In this document: positions 20,069-26,737 of the stretch, piece by piece
How positions within the stretch are numbered: position 1 is the first letter of the stretch
How the letters are laid out: each line of letters begins with the position of its first letter
Source of the DNA: a virus
DNA length: 27,932 nt
Strand: one strand, 5' to 3'
Virus record (IMG/VR): IMGVR_UViG_3300041809_000637
Span: 1-27,932 of that record
The notes under the pieces: model-generated
The model's input: only the letters and a program-made list of their open reading frames with translations
Told to the model about the DNA's origin: nothing
The model's database searches: none
Program-made: the position numbers and the translations under genes

Positions 20069-21322
20069 ATGAAGGAGTTAGTGATGATGCTCAACAATTT
20101 GATGGATGTCAATCAGCTATTACGGCACATTGAGGAGGGTGTAGTCTCTCAGCGTCAACATCCCACACTTCCCCTGAGGATTCTAAACTACACGCAGAAG
20201 GCCACGTTTGACCGGATTTGGGATGAGGTCACGGTGCAGTGCCGAGGACTTATTGTTGATGATAACAATCAAATAATTTCTCGGTGTATGCCCAAGTTTT
20301 GGAACCTCGGTCAAGAAGGGTTCTTACTTGGGGTTAATCAAGACACTGTGGTGGACAGCGATTATCTTCTTCGGTGTGCCAAAGAATGGGGTTCAAGGTT
20401 AACCATCACCCGTAAGATGGATGGACAGATGGGGGTACTATGGAACTACAGTGGGGAGTGGGGCATCTCAACTCGTGGCTCCTTTGAGTCCGATGGGGCA
20501 AAGTTCGCAACTGCCAAGTTTCAAAAGTTCGTGAAGTACGGCGCAACGGCGTTTATCCCCAAAGGTTGGACACTTATTTGGGAGTTGATTGATGAGAAGT
20601 TGCGTATCGTTATCCCATACACTTGGTCTGGATTGTGCCTATTAACCGCCGTCAATAACGAGACTGGTGAGGAAATGTCCTATGAACAGTTGCACGAACT
20701 CTGGACGAACCTCAACTCATACTCTCAGTCCGGTAAGCCTTGGTGTCGCATTGTTGAGAAGTTTGACATTGACATTTCGACCGCCGTCGCTGACCCTTCT
20801 TTGGAAGAGGAAGGCTACGTCGTATCTGTTAATCACGCAGGGCACCCGGCGCTGAAGAGTAAGGTAAAACTTGCTGAATATTGTAGGTTGCACAAGATTC
20901 TGACGGGCATCACCCCGCAGATGATTTGGGCTGAGTTGGCGAATCCGATGGACCCATGGTTAGTAACCGACACGAAGTACAATCGGAAGACCGGCGAGAC
21001 CACCCACACCATGAATGTGCCCTCCGAGTTCGCTGCATGGGTCAAGCAGTGGCAGCGGGGGCTCACCAAGGCGTTCCATGGCAACTTGGTGAAGGCTGTC
21101 GCGGCATCTGATGCTGTGACGTGGGAAGGCACTCGTCGCCTGTTCAAGAACGATGTGGAGCGCAAGGACTACCTGACCACTCAGGGCTACGAGCGTGACA
21201 TCGTGACGGCGGCATTGCTGCTCTACAACGGTCGCGAGGCTGAGGCGTATGAGGGACTGTGGAAGCTAGTACGCCCATTCGGTCGCGACAACCGCTTCTA
21301 TGTCGAGGGGAAGGGGGAATAG
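20069..21322 (+). CDS. rnlA: RNA ligase, T4 Rnl1-like (tRNA repair)
   Basis: The 417-residue ligase seals 5'-phosphate and 3'-OH RNA ends via an enzyme-adenylate. Visible motifs: 'QCRGLIV' (57-63); motif I 'KMDG' with Lys 116 as the adenylation site; motif III 'TLIWELIDEKLRIV' (168-181); motif IV 'EEEGYVVS' (246-253); motif V 'LKSKVKLAEY' (262-271). The C-terminal 130 residues are helical, as in Rnl1. With the kinase/phosphatase at 18108 it forms the classic pair that repairs tRNA cut by anticodon nucleases such as PrrC. The start is ATG 20069 with GAAGGGGTGAC upstream. The next gene begins 2 bases after the stop. Confidence 0.9.
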   Translation: MKELVMMLNNLMDVNQLLRHIEEGVVSQRQHPTLPLRILNYTQKATFDRIWDEVTVQCRGLIVDDNNQIISRCMPKFWNLGQEGFLLGVNQDTVVDSDYLLRCAKEWGSRLTITRKMDGQMGVLWNYSGEWGISTRGSFESDGAKFATAKFQKFVKYGATAFIPKGWTLIWELIDEKLRIVIPYTWSGLCLLTAVNNETGEEMSYEQLHELWTNLNSYSQSGKPWCRIVEKFDIDISTAVADPSLEEEGYVVSVNHAGHPALKSKVKLAEYCRLHKILTGITPQMIWAELANPMDPWLVTDTKYNRKTGETTHTMNVPSEFAAWVKQWQRGLTKAFHGNLVKAVAASDAVTWEGTRRLFKNDVERKDYLTTQGYERDIVTAALLLYNGREAEAYEGLWKLVRPFGRDNRFYVEGKGE

Positions 21323-21324
21323 GC

Positions 21325-21612
21325 ATGTCGAAAGGCAAGCTTGTCCTTCCTCCCGGCATCGAACTCTACTCGTGGTTCGAGCGATTCATGGACTGGTGGT
21401 TAGGTTGCCGCCACAACTGGGGGTTTCCATTCCGAAGTAGGGGGATGGAGTACCCCCATCCTTATGACGCACATCAAACATGCAATGTGTGCGGGAAGTC
21501 AAGATTTTACCAGTTTCAAGGGGTGCGAACCGACATTGAGGATGTTAGTGTCCACGTCGGTCCGCTATTCAGAGTATTGATTGACAGTGAGAGAGGACTG
21601 CGAGGGGTTTGA
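21325..21612 (+). CDS. Hypothetical 95-residue protein with a zinc-ribbon-like motif
   Basis: I chose ATG 21325, 2 bases after the ligase stop, with AAGGGGGAAT upstream. 'LGCRHNWGFPFRSRG ... HPYDAHQTCNVCGKSRFYQF' contains Cys, His and a CxxC pair that could bind zinc. The start 'MSKGKLVLPPGIELYSWFERFMDWW' is amphipathic. Its stop overlaps the next ATG (TGATG). The operon position suggests co-expression with the ligase. Function unknown. Confidence 0.65.
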   Translation: MSKGKLVLPPGIELYSWFERFMDWWLGCRHNWGFPFRSRGMEYPHPYDAHQTCNVCGKSRFYQFQGVRTDIEDVSVHVGPLFRVLIDSERGLRGV

Positions 21613-22208
21613 TGGACTTCACACGATTCAGGGGACACTACCTTCTCCATGACCGGGGCACTCCAGAAGATGTGGAGAAGCTGGCGGGTATCATGGCAAC
21701 TAAGGTAGGCACGGTCGAGGGCTTCTTCAAGCGGCCTCGCCCTCCCTATGAGTACAAGGAGAACGCATCCGCTTTGGAGTCCTATCTCTGGCTTCGGTCG
21801 TACCTTCTGCCTGAGATACCCTGCAATTCAGTTATCTTTGGCATCGGGCTTGGCGGGTTGCTTGCTGCTAAGGTACAAGAGGACTTCCCGGCTAAGGGGT
21901 TGTCTGTGGTAGCTGTCAATGCCCCCACTTTCGAGGGCATTATAGGACTCAGTAATCTAGTGTCCAATCGAGTTGCACTCTATAGTAGCGTTTATGCTCC
22001 AGTCGCTGCCCGCTGCGAATGGGACCGTTATGCAGGTCAAGCCTATGATGTGTCGTGGCTCCAGCATGGCATCAAGAACACCAAGTACGGTCTAGCCTAT
22101 CTGCTTGCATCCTATATGCAAATCGAGAACCTCGCCGCCGAGGTTGCTTCATTCACAGACGCCGCACCAGAGATTCCAAAGGCTCAGGGTGCGGTTGGCT
22201 CTATCTAA
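21612..22208 (+). CDS. Alpha/beta-hydrolase-like protein, nucleophile missing
   Basis: The 198-residue protein (ATG 21612) has 'SVIFGIGLGGLLAAKVQEDFP', which aligns to the nucleophile elbow 'GHSLGG' of lipases, but with Gly in place of the catalytic Ser. A following 'VVAVNAPTF' and a late 'WLQHGIKNTKYGLAYLL' resemble the loop after the elbow and the catalytic-His region of lipase-like folds. I infer a degenerate hydrolase fold that may bind rather than cleave. The similarity is by eye and could be coincidental. Confidence 0.45.
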   Translation: MDFTRFRGHYLLHDRGTPEDVEKLAGIMATKVGTVEGFFKRPRPPYEYKENASALESYLWLRSYLLPEIPCNSVIFGIGLGGLLAAKVQEDFPAKGLSVVAVNAPTFEGIIGLSNLVSNRVALYSSVYAPVAARCEWDRYAGQAYDVSWLQHGIKNTKYGLAYLLASYMQIENLAAEVASFTDAAPEIPKAQGAVGSI

Positions 22209-22260
22209 ATTTCCTCAATAAAAACCCCAAAAGTTGGGTATTGCATGGTCGGAGGGTAGA

Positions 22261-22506
22261 ATGAAGTTCTACTTTAAGACCCTGCTACCGTACTTCCTCA
22301 TGCTGGTTCTGAACTACTACGTTGTAAAGTATTCGTTCATCGGCATGACAGCCCCTTATGACTGGTCATTCGCAGCGGGAATCCTAGCCCTTATGGCTCT
22401 CGTTGTAGCTGACGTGAAGTTCATTATCTCGCGGGTGAAGAAGATTGCATCTTCACTCGTAGACCCAACCAAAGAGGAAACCCATGAAGACGACCCGTCT
22501 GCTTAG
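22261..22506 (+). CDS. 81-residue membrane protein
   Basis: I chose ATG 22261, which has GGAGGG 4 bases upstream; a longer frame from 22234 has no ribosome site. Two hydrophobic helices (about residues 6-30 and 39-58) are followed by a basic then acidic cytoplasmic tail ('SRVKKIASSLVDPTKEETHEDD'). A small hairpin (CCCAA/TTGGG) lies between this gene and the preceding one. The last 23 bases overlap the SPFH gene, suggesting that the two membrane proteins act together. Confidence 0.65.
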   Translation: MKFYFKTLLPYFLMLVLNYYVVKYSFIGMTAPYDWSFAAGILALMALVVADVKFIISRVKKIASSLVDPTKEETHEDDPSA

Positions 22507-23398
22507 TGTTGCGGCATTGGCGGTTTCAATGCTGTGCGTAGTTTCACTCACGAGCTGCACCCGTATCGGCCCCGGACATGTCGGCATCAAAGTTGACATG
22601 GCGGGTAATGACAAAGGCGTTTTGAATTCCACAGCATCCACCGGCTGGGTATTCTACAACCCATTCTTCACTTCGGTGATTGAGTATCCCACCAACATGC
22701 AAACTGTTCACTGGACGAAGAGCACCGATGAAGGCAAGCCTTCCGATGAGTCAGTGACATTCACCAACAAGGATTCGATGGCTATCAACGCCGACGTGAA
22801 CCTTTCCTACATCCTTCAAGCTGACAAGGTACCGGCGTTCTACGTGAAGTTCTTGGCGAAGGACATCGAAGTGTTCACCGATGGCTATCTCCGCAACGTG
22901 ACGCGCAACTGCATGAACGATGCAGCCGGGAAGTATGAAATCGCACAGATTATGGGCGACAACTCAGCCTTCTTGAAGGATGCCAAGACTTGCCTTGAAC
23001 AGCAAGTGAGTCAGTATGGTGTGGTGATTGACACACTGGGTTTGACAGGTGCTCCGCGTCCGCCGCAAGTTGTGCTCGACCAAATCAACTCGAAGAATCA
23101 GGCTCAGCAACTCGCACTTCAGAAGCAGATGGAGTTGCAGCAGGTTCAGGCCGACGCCAATAAGCAGGTCGCTGCGGCTGAAGGTCAAGCCAAGGCAGCT
23201 ATCGCAGCGGCTCAAGGTGAAGCAGAAGCCAACCGTATTCGTACTGCCAGCATCACGCCGGTCATTCTTCAGAACAAGGCACTGGATAACCAGCACGACG
23301 CCATCTGGCGTTGGAATGGGCAGATGCCAGCAACCGTGGTCAACAGTGGCGATGGCAAGAGCGGCTTGCTGTTCAACATCCCCACCAACAAGCAGTAA
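22484..23398 (+). CDS. SPFH/Band-7 (prohibitin-like) lipoprotein
   Basis: The 304-residue protein has a lipoprotein signal: 'MKTTRLLSVAALAVSMLCVVSLTSC' with lipobox LTSC, so lipidation at Cys 25 is predicted. The SPFH domain follows (about 28-210: 'RIGPGHVGIKVDM', 'STGWVFYNPFFTSVIEYPTNMQTVHW', 'INADVNLSYIL'). A long Gln/Ala-rich coiled coil (about 205-262: 'NQAQQLALQKQMELQQVQ', 'AEGQAKAAIAAAQGEAEAN') matches flotillin/prohibitin helices that build ring oligomers. In cells such proteins scaffold membranes and control proteases. In phage they may modify the envelope or inhibit superinfection (inference). Confidence 0.88.
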   Translation: MKTTRLLSVAALAVSMLCVVSLTSCTRIGPGHVGIKVDMAGNDKGVLNSTASTGWVFYNPFFTSVIEYPTNMQTVHWTKSTDEGKPSDESVTFTNKDSMAINADVNLSYILQADKVPAFYVKFLAKDIEVFTDGYLRNVTRNCMNDAAGKYEIAQIMGDNSAFLKDAKTCLEQQVSQYGVVIDTLGLTGAPRPPQVVLDQINSKNQAQQLALQKQMELQQVQADANKQVAAAEGQAKAAIAAAQGEAEANRIRTASITPVILQNKALDNQHDAIWRWNGQMPATVVNSGDGKSGLLFNIPTNKQ

Positions 23399-23405
23399 GC
23401 TTGGA

Positions 23406-23432
23406 AGCCCTGAGACTCCCCATCTCAGGGCT
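23406..23432 (+). terminator. Hairpin after the SPFH gene
   Basis: AGCCCTGAGA (23406-23415) and TCTCAGGGCT (23423-23432) form a perfect 10-bp stem with a 7-base loop. No T-run follows, so termination would be weak or factor-assisted. It also covers the CAGGG near the start of the small ORF at 23441. Confidence 0.55.
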
Positions 23433-23440
23433 CTACCCTC

Positions 23441-23587
23441 ATGGCAACAAACAAAAAACAACAACCCGAAGAGTCGTGGTCAATGGTTGAAGAAACCGGA
23501 CCAGAGACGTGTGAGACTTGCGACGGCACAGGTTTGTTCGCAGGTAGAAAGTGTAAGGAGGCACTGCGATGGCAAGGGCTACTTTGA
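23441..23587 (+). CDS. 48-residue protein with CxxCxGxG motif
   Basis: From ATG 23441 the frame encodes a lysine/glutamine-rich start ('MATNKKQQPEESW') and 'TCETCDGTGLFAGRKC', a DnaJ-type CxxCxGxG zinc knuckle with a third Cys. The ribosome site is poor and covered by the preceding hairpin. The frame overlaps the next gene by 19 bases. The motif makes it more likely than chance to be real. Confidence 0.5.
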   Translation: MATNKKQQPEESWSMVEETGPETCETCDGTGLFAGRKCKEALRWQGLL

Positions 23588-24060
23588 ACAAGGTGTCAAC
23601 AACTGAAATCAGAAAGCAGCTTCGGGACATCGTTCTCACCCGAGAGAATCGTCCTCGTTCATCGAGAGAAGATGCAATGACCGCTCCTATCAACCGTGAC
23701 CTCCCGGTGATTGTGACCAGACGTGCATCAGGGAAGACTACAGGTCTGGTACACTTCATTGGTGAGCGTACCCTACTTTTGCCGGAGTCTGAGACCATAG
23801 GTGTGCTGTGCCCCACTGAGGGTATCGCTCAAGAGTTTCTTCACCAATTCAAGACCCATTTTCCCACTCTGCAAGAGCCGGTCGTGCTTACTATCGACAG
23901 AGCGATGGACAGGATGGTGGGACGGAAGTTCCATGAAGTTTATGCAGAGGAGGTCTTCTTGATGTACACCGACCGCCTCTCCGAAGTTTGTGCCCATTTT
24001 CCGGTTGTCGCCGGGGTAGGCACAATTGAAGCACCAACTACCATCACGATTCGTGTATAA
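23569..24060 (+). CDS. Putative P-loop protein, truncated ATPase-like
   Basis: A 163-residue protein with AAGGAGG upstream of ATG 23569. 'PVIVTRRASGKTTGLVHFI' (about 46-64) looks like a Walker A motif with the initial Gly missing (xxxRASGKTT), as in some phage terminase/helicase-like NTPases. 'IGVLCPTEGIAQEFLHQF' follows, then 'KFHEVYAEEVFLM' as a possible Walker B. The size is much below a full helicase or terminase, so it could be a small packaging, primosomal or regulatory ATPase. The assignment rests on the P-loop alone. Confidence 0.55.
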   Translation: MARATLNKVSTTEIRKQLRDIVLTRENRPRSSREDAMTAPINRDLPVIVTRRASGKTTGLVHFIGERTLLLPESETIGVLCPTEGIAQEFLHQFKTHFPTLQEPVVLTIDRAMDRMVGRKFHEVYAEEVFLMYTDRLSEVCAHFPVVAGVGTIEAPTTITIRV

Positions 24061-24061
24061 T
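24056..24061 (+). promoter_or_regulatory. -10 box TATAAT before the coiled-coil gene
   Basis: GTGTATAATC spans the stop codon of the previous gene and lies 34 bases before ATG 24095. No -35 box of either TAGCCA or TTGACA type is found at proper spacing, so the call is tentative. Confidence 0.35.
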
Positions 24062-24094
24062 CAGATGGTAAGACTGATTGAAGGGGACCATTCT

Positions 24095-24481
24095 ATGGCC
24101 GAAAACGAAACACCCACTCCTGAGCCGACGACCGAGCCGACTCCCGCCGCCACCGATTCAACCGCACCAGCCTCTTCCTCCATTCCTCCCGCCGTTGCTT
24201 TGTGGCAGGTTGTGAAGGATGCCGCTACCACCAAGGGTCAAGCGGTTCGTGAACTGGTCATTGGCGAACTCACTCAACAGGAAATCGTCAAGCGCAAGGA
24301 TGCACAGGAAATCGTCAAGCGCAAGGATGCCGTCATTGCCCTCTTGGGCAAGTACGAGGAGAAGACCAAGGAACTCAAGAAGCAGGAAGGCGCTTTGGCG
24401 AAGAAGGAATTCGACGCCGAGGGCAAGGAAGCTTTGAAGGCTATCCGCGACGAGATTCGGATACTGAAATCCCAGTATTAG
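24095..24481 (+). CDS. Coiled-coil protein with Pro/Thr-rich N-terminus
   Basis: ATG 24095 is preceded by GAAGGGGACC. The 128-residue product begins with a disordered Pro/Thr/Glu segment (1-31), then a long charged helix (about 33-128). A nine-residue unit QEIVKRKDA is repeated exactly twice, encoded by a 27-bp tandem duplication. The rest ('LGKYEEKTKELKKQEGALAKKEF') is coiled-coil-like. It may be a structural or scaffolding accessory; no family recognised. Confidence 0.65.
   Translation: MAENETPTPEPTTEPTPAATDSTAPASSSIPPAVALWQVVKDAATTKGQAVRELVIGELTQQEIVKRKDAQEIVKRKDAVIALLGKYEEKTKELKKQEGALAKKEFDAEGKEALKAIRDEIRILKSQY
24278..24331 (+). repeat. 27-bp tandem duplication
   Basis: The units 24278-24304 and 24305-24331 are identical except for the last base. 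The length is a multiple of three, so the coiled coil is simply lengthened by nine residues. Confidence 0.95.
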
Positions 24482-24499
24482 GGGACAGAGGTATTTCCC

Positions 24500-24742
24500 A
24501 TGAGTTACACTCCCGGCACCCTTCCAGCAGCAGTTGGAGTGGGCGTTCTCGTATTCCTTGTGTTGGCGGTTGTTATCGTCATCATTACGTGGCCTGTCAT
24601 GTGGCTGATTAACTGGCTCTTCCTGCCGTCTGTGCTTCTGGCTCTGTTCGGCGTGGCGAAGCTGAGTTTCTGGCAAACGTGGGCTTTGCTGTTCATCTGT
24701 GGTACCCTGTTCAAGAGTACCAACGTCAATTCTAGCAAGTAA
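24500..24742 (+). CDS. 80-residue two-span membrane protein
   Basis: ATG 24500 lies 18 bases after the previous stop, with GGGACAGAGG upstream. Hydrophobic helices cover about residues 10-34 (VGVGVLVFLVLAVVIVIITWPVMW) and 42-70, with a polar end ('KSTNVNSSK'). It has the size of small phage membrane proteins, including class II holins. There is no lysis gene next to it, so I do not assign a role. Confidence 0.65.
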   Translation: MSYTPGTLPAAVGVGVLVFLVLAVVIVIITWPVMWLINWLFLPSVLLALFGVAKLSFWQTWALLFICGTLFKSTNVNSSK

Positions 24743-24745
24743 ACA

Positions 24746-24799
24746 AGTCCGTAAGCTATCAATATCATTGTTAGAGGTTTGATATGAAGCTTACGGACT
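24746..24799 (+). promoter_or_regulatory. 12-bp inverted repeat enclosing the HNH start codon
   Basis: AGTCCGTAAGCT (24746-24757) is perfectly complementary to AGCTTACGGACT (24788-24799). The second arm is codons 2-6 of the HNH gene. The ribosome site AGAGG (24773-24777) and ATG 24784 lie in the 30-base loop. Confidence 0.8.
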
Positions 24800-25359
24800 A
24801 TACAGAACAAAAGTTTGGTCGTTGGGTTGTTACGGCGTCGGCGGATAGACCAGCGGGGCTCAAATCTAAAGGGAGATTCTGGTCAGTAAAATGTGAGTGC
24901 GGTGCAGTGAGTGTGGTTTCAGGGGACTCACTACTCAGGGGGTTTAGCACAAGCTGTGGCTGTCGCCGTCAGGAGGAGGCTGTAGCTAGAAGGCTGCTGC
25001 CTAATAATAGAGGGTTGTTTAACAACTTACGATGGATGTATAAGCACAACGCCATCAGACGCGGACTCAAGTGGGAACTCACTGGGGAGGAGTTTGATAA
25101 ACTGATAGTAAAGCCTTGCATTTATTGCGGCTCAGATTTACTAGGGGTGTTTAGAAAAACAGAGAATAACAGCAGTAAAAAAGAGAGAGTTCTCTATTAT
25201 AATGGCATTGACCGGGTTGATAACAGTCGTGGGTATGTGTCAGGTAACGTGGTTCCCTGTTGTAAGTTTTGTAATAGAGCAAAAAAGGATTCTACCGAAG
25301 CTGAGTTTACGGCTTACTTGAAAAGGGTGGCTAATTTTATAAAAGGAACTATGCAGTGA
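24784..25359 (+). CDS. HNH homing endonuclease with zinc module
   Basis: A 191-residue zinc-plus-HNH family member. Zinc module: about residues 4-60 ('DYTEQKFGRWVVTAS ... WSVKCECGAV ... TSCGCR'). Nuclease: about 108-170 ('CIYCGSDLLG', 'YYNGIDRVDNSRGYVSGNVVPCC', 'CNRAKKD'), with the family end 'EFTAYLKRVANFIKG'. The 'LT' of the usual DLTGQ motif is altered to 'DYTEQ'; this region is also the paired arm of the leader stem, so RNA pairing may have shaped the codons. It overlaps the next gene (GTG 25356). Lower GC than its neighbours suggests separate origin. Confidence 0.9.
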   Translation: MKLTDYTEQKFGRWVVTASADRPAGLKSKGRFWSVKCECGAVSVVSGDSLLRGFSTSCGCRRQEEAVARRLLPNNRGLFNNLRWMYKHNAIRRGLKWELTGEEFDKLIVKPCIYCGSDLLGVFRKTENNSSKKERVLYYNGIDRVDNSRGYVSGNVVPCCKFCNRAKKDSTEAEFTAYLKRVANFIKGTMQ

Positions 25360-25871
25360 GAGATAGACGTGAAGTATCGGAGCGGTTCGGCGACCCTGCA
25401 AACTTCGAGTTTAGGGGACAATTCTACCATTCGTCCACCCTTACGAAGTGCGCCCTATGCGGACGTGACATCCGCAACGTCTACACCTTGCGCTCCCCGC
25501 AAGGCCGCTCCGTCCCGTCTGGCGAGTGTTGCTTCCCTGTTTTTCAAAAGTGGAACCCGGAAGCACACACTCGCCTCGTAGCGGCCAAGACCCTCTTGGG
25601 TGCTTACGATGACGGGATTCGGAGCGATGTGAAGACGTACAATGCCACTGGAGACTATGACCACCGTCTCAGTGAGTGGCGTAAGCTAAAGAGACAGGCT
25701 ATGAGGCTCATCCGTGAGCACAAGAAGGCTACAGGCACCGACTGGCTCCCCAAGCCGCTCTATGACCTCAAGGCAGAGGCTGACAAGGCACCCGGCAAGA
25801 CGACTCGCTGGTTCAAGTCCCATCTTTCCGTTCTTCGTAACATGCTAAAATCCTCCGCTGTGAGTTCCTAA
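25356..25871 (+). CDS. Hypothetical protein with DUF6011-like zinc ribbon
   Basis: This 171-residue gene starts at GTG 25356, overlapping the HNH stop (GTGA), with AAAGGA upstream. Residues about 30-62 read 'TKCALCGRDIRNVYTLRSPQ' then 'VPSGECCF', a CxxCGR...GxxC zinc ribbon related in pattern to the DUF6011 gene at 11301. The rest is helical and basic ('RKLKRQAMRLIREHKKATG'). It sits between two members of the same HNH family, one intact and one dead. The zinc-ribbon role in DNA or protein binding is inferred. Confidence 0.65.
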   Translation: MRDRREVSERFGDPANFEFRGQFYHSSTLTKCALCGRDIRNVYTLRSPQGRSVPSGECCFPVFQKWNPEAHTRLVAAKTLLGAYDDGIRSDVKTYNATGDYDHRLSEWRKLKRQAMRLIREHKKATGTDWLPKPLYDLKAEADKAPGKTTRWFKSHLSVLRNMLKSSAVSS

Positions 25872-25886
25872 TTTTACAACTCCTAC

Positions 25887-25901
25887 TTTGAGGTACTCAA
25901 A
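25887..25901 (+). promoter_or_regulatory. Hairpin over the ribosome site of the dead HNH gene
   Basis: TTTGAG (25887-25892), loop GTA, CTCAAA (25896-25901) abut ATG 25902. The GAGG site at 25890-25893 is in the 5' arm and loop. The stem is AT-rich and weaker than those at 19227 and 16351, but perfect. Confidence 0.55.
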
Positions 25902-26457
25902 ATGGGTAAGCTGGATTTAACAGGGCAGAGGCATCGTACTTGTTTTTTTAGATGGTTCAGCCAATGCTAGAACCAACCAGTGACCATACGCTAGAACCAA
26001 CCAGTGAGTGGTTAGGTGCGACTGCGGTACAGAACGGTCGGTGCCACAGTCACGCTTACGTGGGGGCAAGAGTCACAGTTGCGGTTGTCGTTTTCGAAAT
26101 CGAAAAACTAGTGGCAGGGGATTAAGGAGCCTTGTACTGTGGTCATACAAACACAATGCTGGGGTAAGAGGCTATTCGTGGGACTTAGCCGATGATGAGG
26201 TGTACCAACTATTCGAATCTCCATGTCATTATTGTGGGGCCGTTGGTTCCAATTGCAAGACGAAAAAGAAAAGAACACCCTACTATTACAATGGCATTGA
26301 CCGTGTGGATAATCAAGTCGGGTATACACTAACAAATGTTGTTCCGTGTTGTGGGCTTTGTAACGAGTTCAAAAGAGGGATGTCCTATGCAAAGTTTATC
26401 GCATATTTGAATCAAGTTGCAGTATTTCGAAGTAGTGAGAGGTCACCACTTACATGA
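25902..26457 (+). pseudogene. Decayed zinc-plus-HNH homing endonuclease
   Basis: ATG 25902 begins 'MGKLDLTGQR', the family start, then loses frame after about 10 codons. About five bases of the expected 'FG' codons appear deleted. The next frame continues 'GIVLVFLDGSANARTNQ', then TGA where Trp is expected, then a 24-bp duplicated segment with a second TGA, then 'VVRCDCGTERS ... HSCGCR'. The nuclease part is intact: 'CHYCGAVG', 'YYNGIDRVDNQVGYTLTNVVPCC', 'KFIAYLNQVAVF'. GTG 26008 could still give a 149-residue N-truncated protein lacking half of the zinc module. Its end overlaps the next gene by ATGA. It is the fourth member of the family in this window. Confidence 0.8.
25966..26007 (+). repeat. 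Direct repeat of 18 bp, offset 24 bp
   Basis: GCTAGAACCAACCAGTGA occurs at 25966-25983 and 25990-26007, with six bases between. Both copies carry the same in-frame TGA, so the stop arose before the duplication. Confidence 0.92.
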
Positions 26458-26702
26458 GTTTACAACTGTACCTGCGAGTAAACGGCGTCGAAATCGACAG
26501 CTTGAAGATTCGAAGAAAGATGGTCTCCGGGGCACCGATAGGTGACCGGGAGTTCGTTATTTCGGACCCGCTCTTAGGCAAATTCTCCATTGATGACACC
26601 TTCATACTTGAAGTCCGTGCCGACCGGCGTAGGAAATGGAAAGTTACGTCTATCACCGAACTGTTTGAAATGATAGGTCGCATTCCTAGTTTTCAACTAT
26701 GA
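26454..26702 (+). CDS. Hypothetical 82-residue protein
   Basis: ATG 26454 overlaps the HNH stop (ATGA). The protein looks mostly beta ('LQLYLRVNGVEIDSLKIRRKM', 'REFVISDPLLGKFSIDDTFILEVRAD') with a C-terminal helix ('SITELFEMIGRIPSF'). No motif is diagnostic. Coupling to the endonuclease end suggests that it was originally the second gene of the invaded operon. Confidence 0.6.
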   Translation: MSLQLYLRVNGVEIDSLKIRRKMVSGAPIGDREFVISDPLLGKFSIDDTFILEVRADRRRKWKVTSITELFEMIGRIPSFQL

Positions 26703-26737
26703 CATATCTATAGCAGAAGCTAGGAGGTTGTGCCGCC

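Noticed and set aside
22964-23464. 166-codon minus-strand frame opposite the SPFH gene
   Set aside because: The opposite strand has a clear SPFH domain and lipobox; this frame is cysteine/leucine-rich shadow sequence.
24278-24331. 27-bp duplication as a functional DNA repeat
   Set aside because: It keeps frame and extends a coiled coil by nine residues; a simple coding duplication explains it.
24500-24742. Second holin
   Set aside because: The two-span topology would fit, but no lysis gene is adjacent and it lies between a coiled-coil gene and a homing endonuclease.
25966-26007. Direct repeat as a CRISPR array or attachment site
   Set aside because: There are only two 18-bp copies with a 6-base gap, inside a decayed gene; there are no spacers, integrase or tRNA gene.
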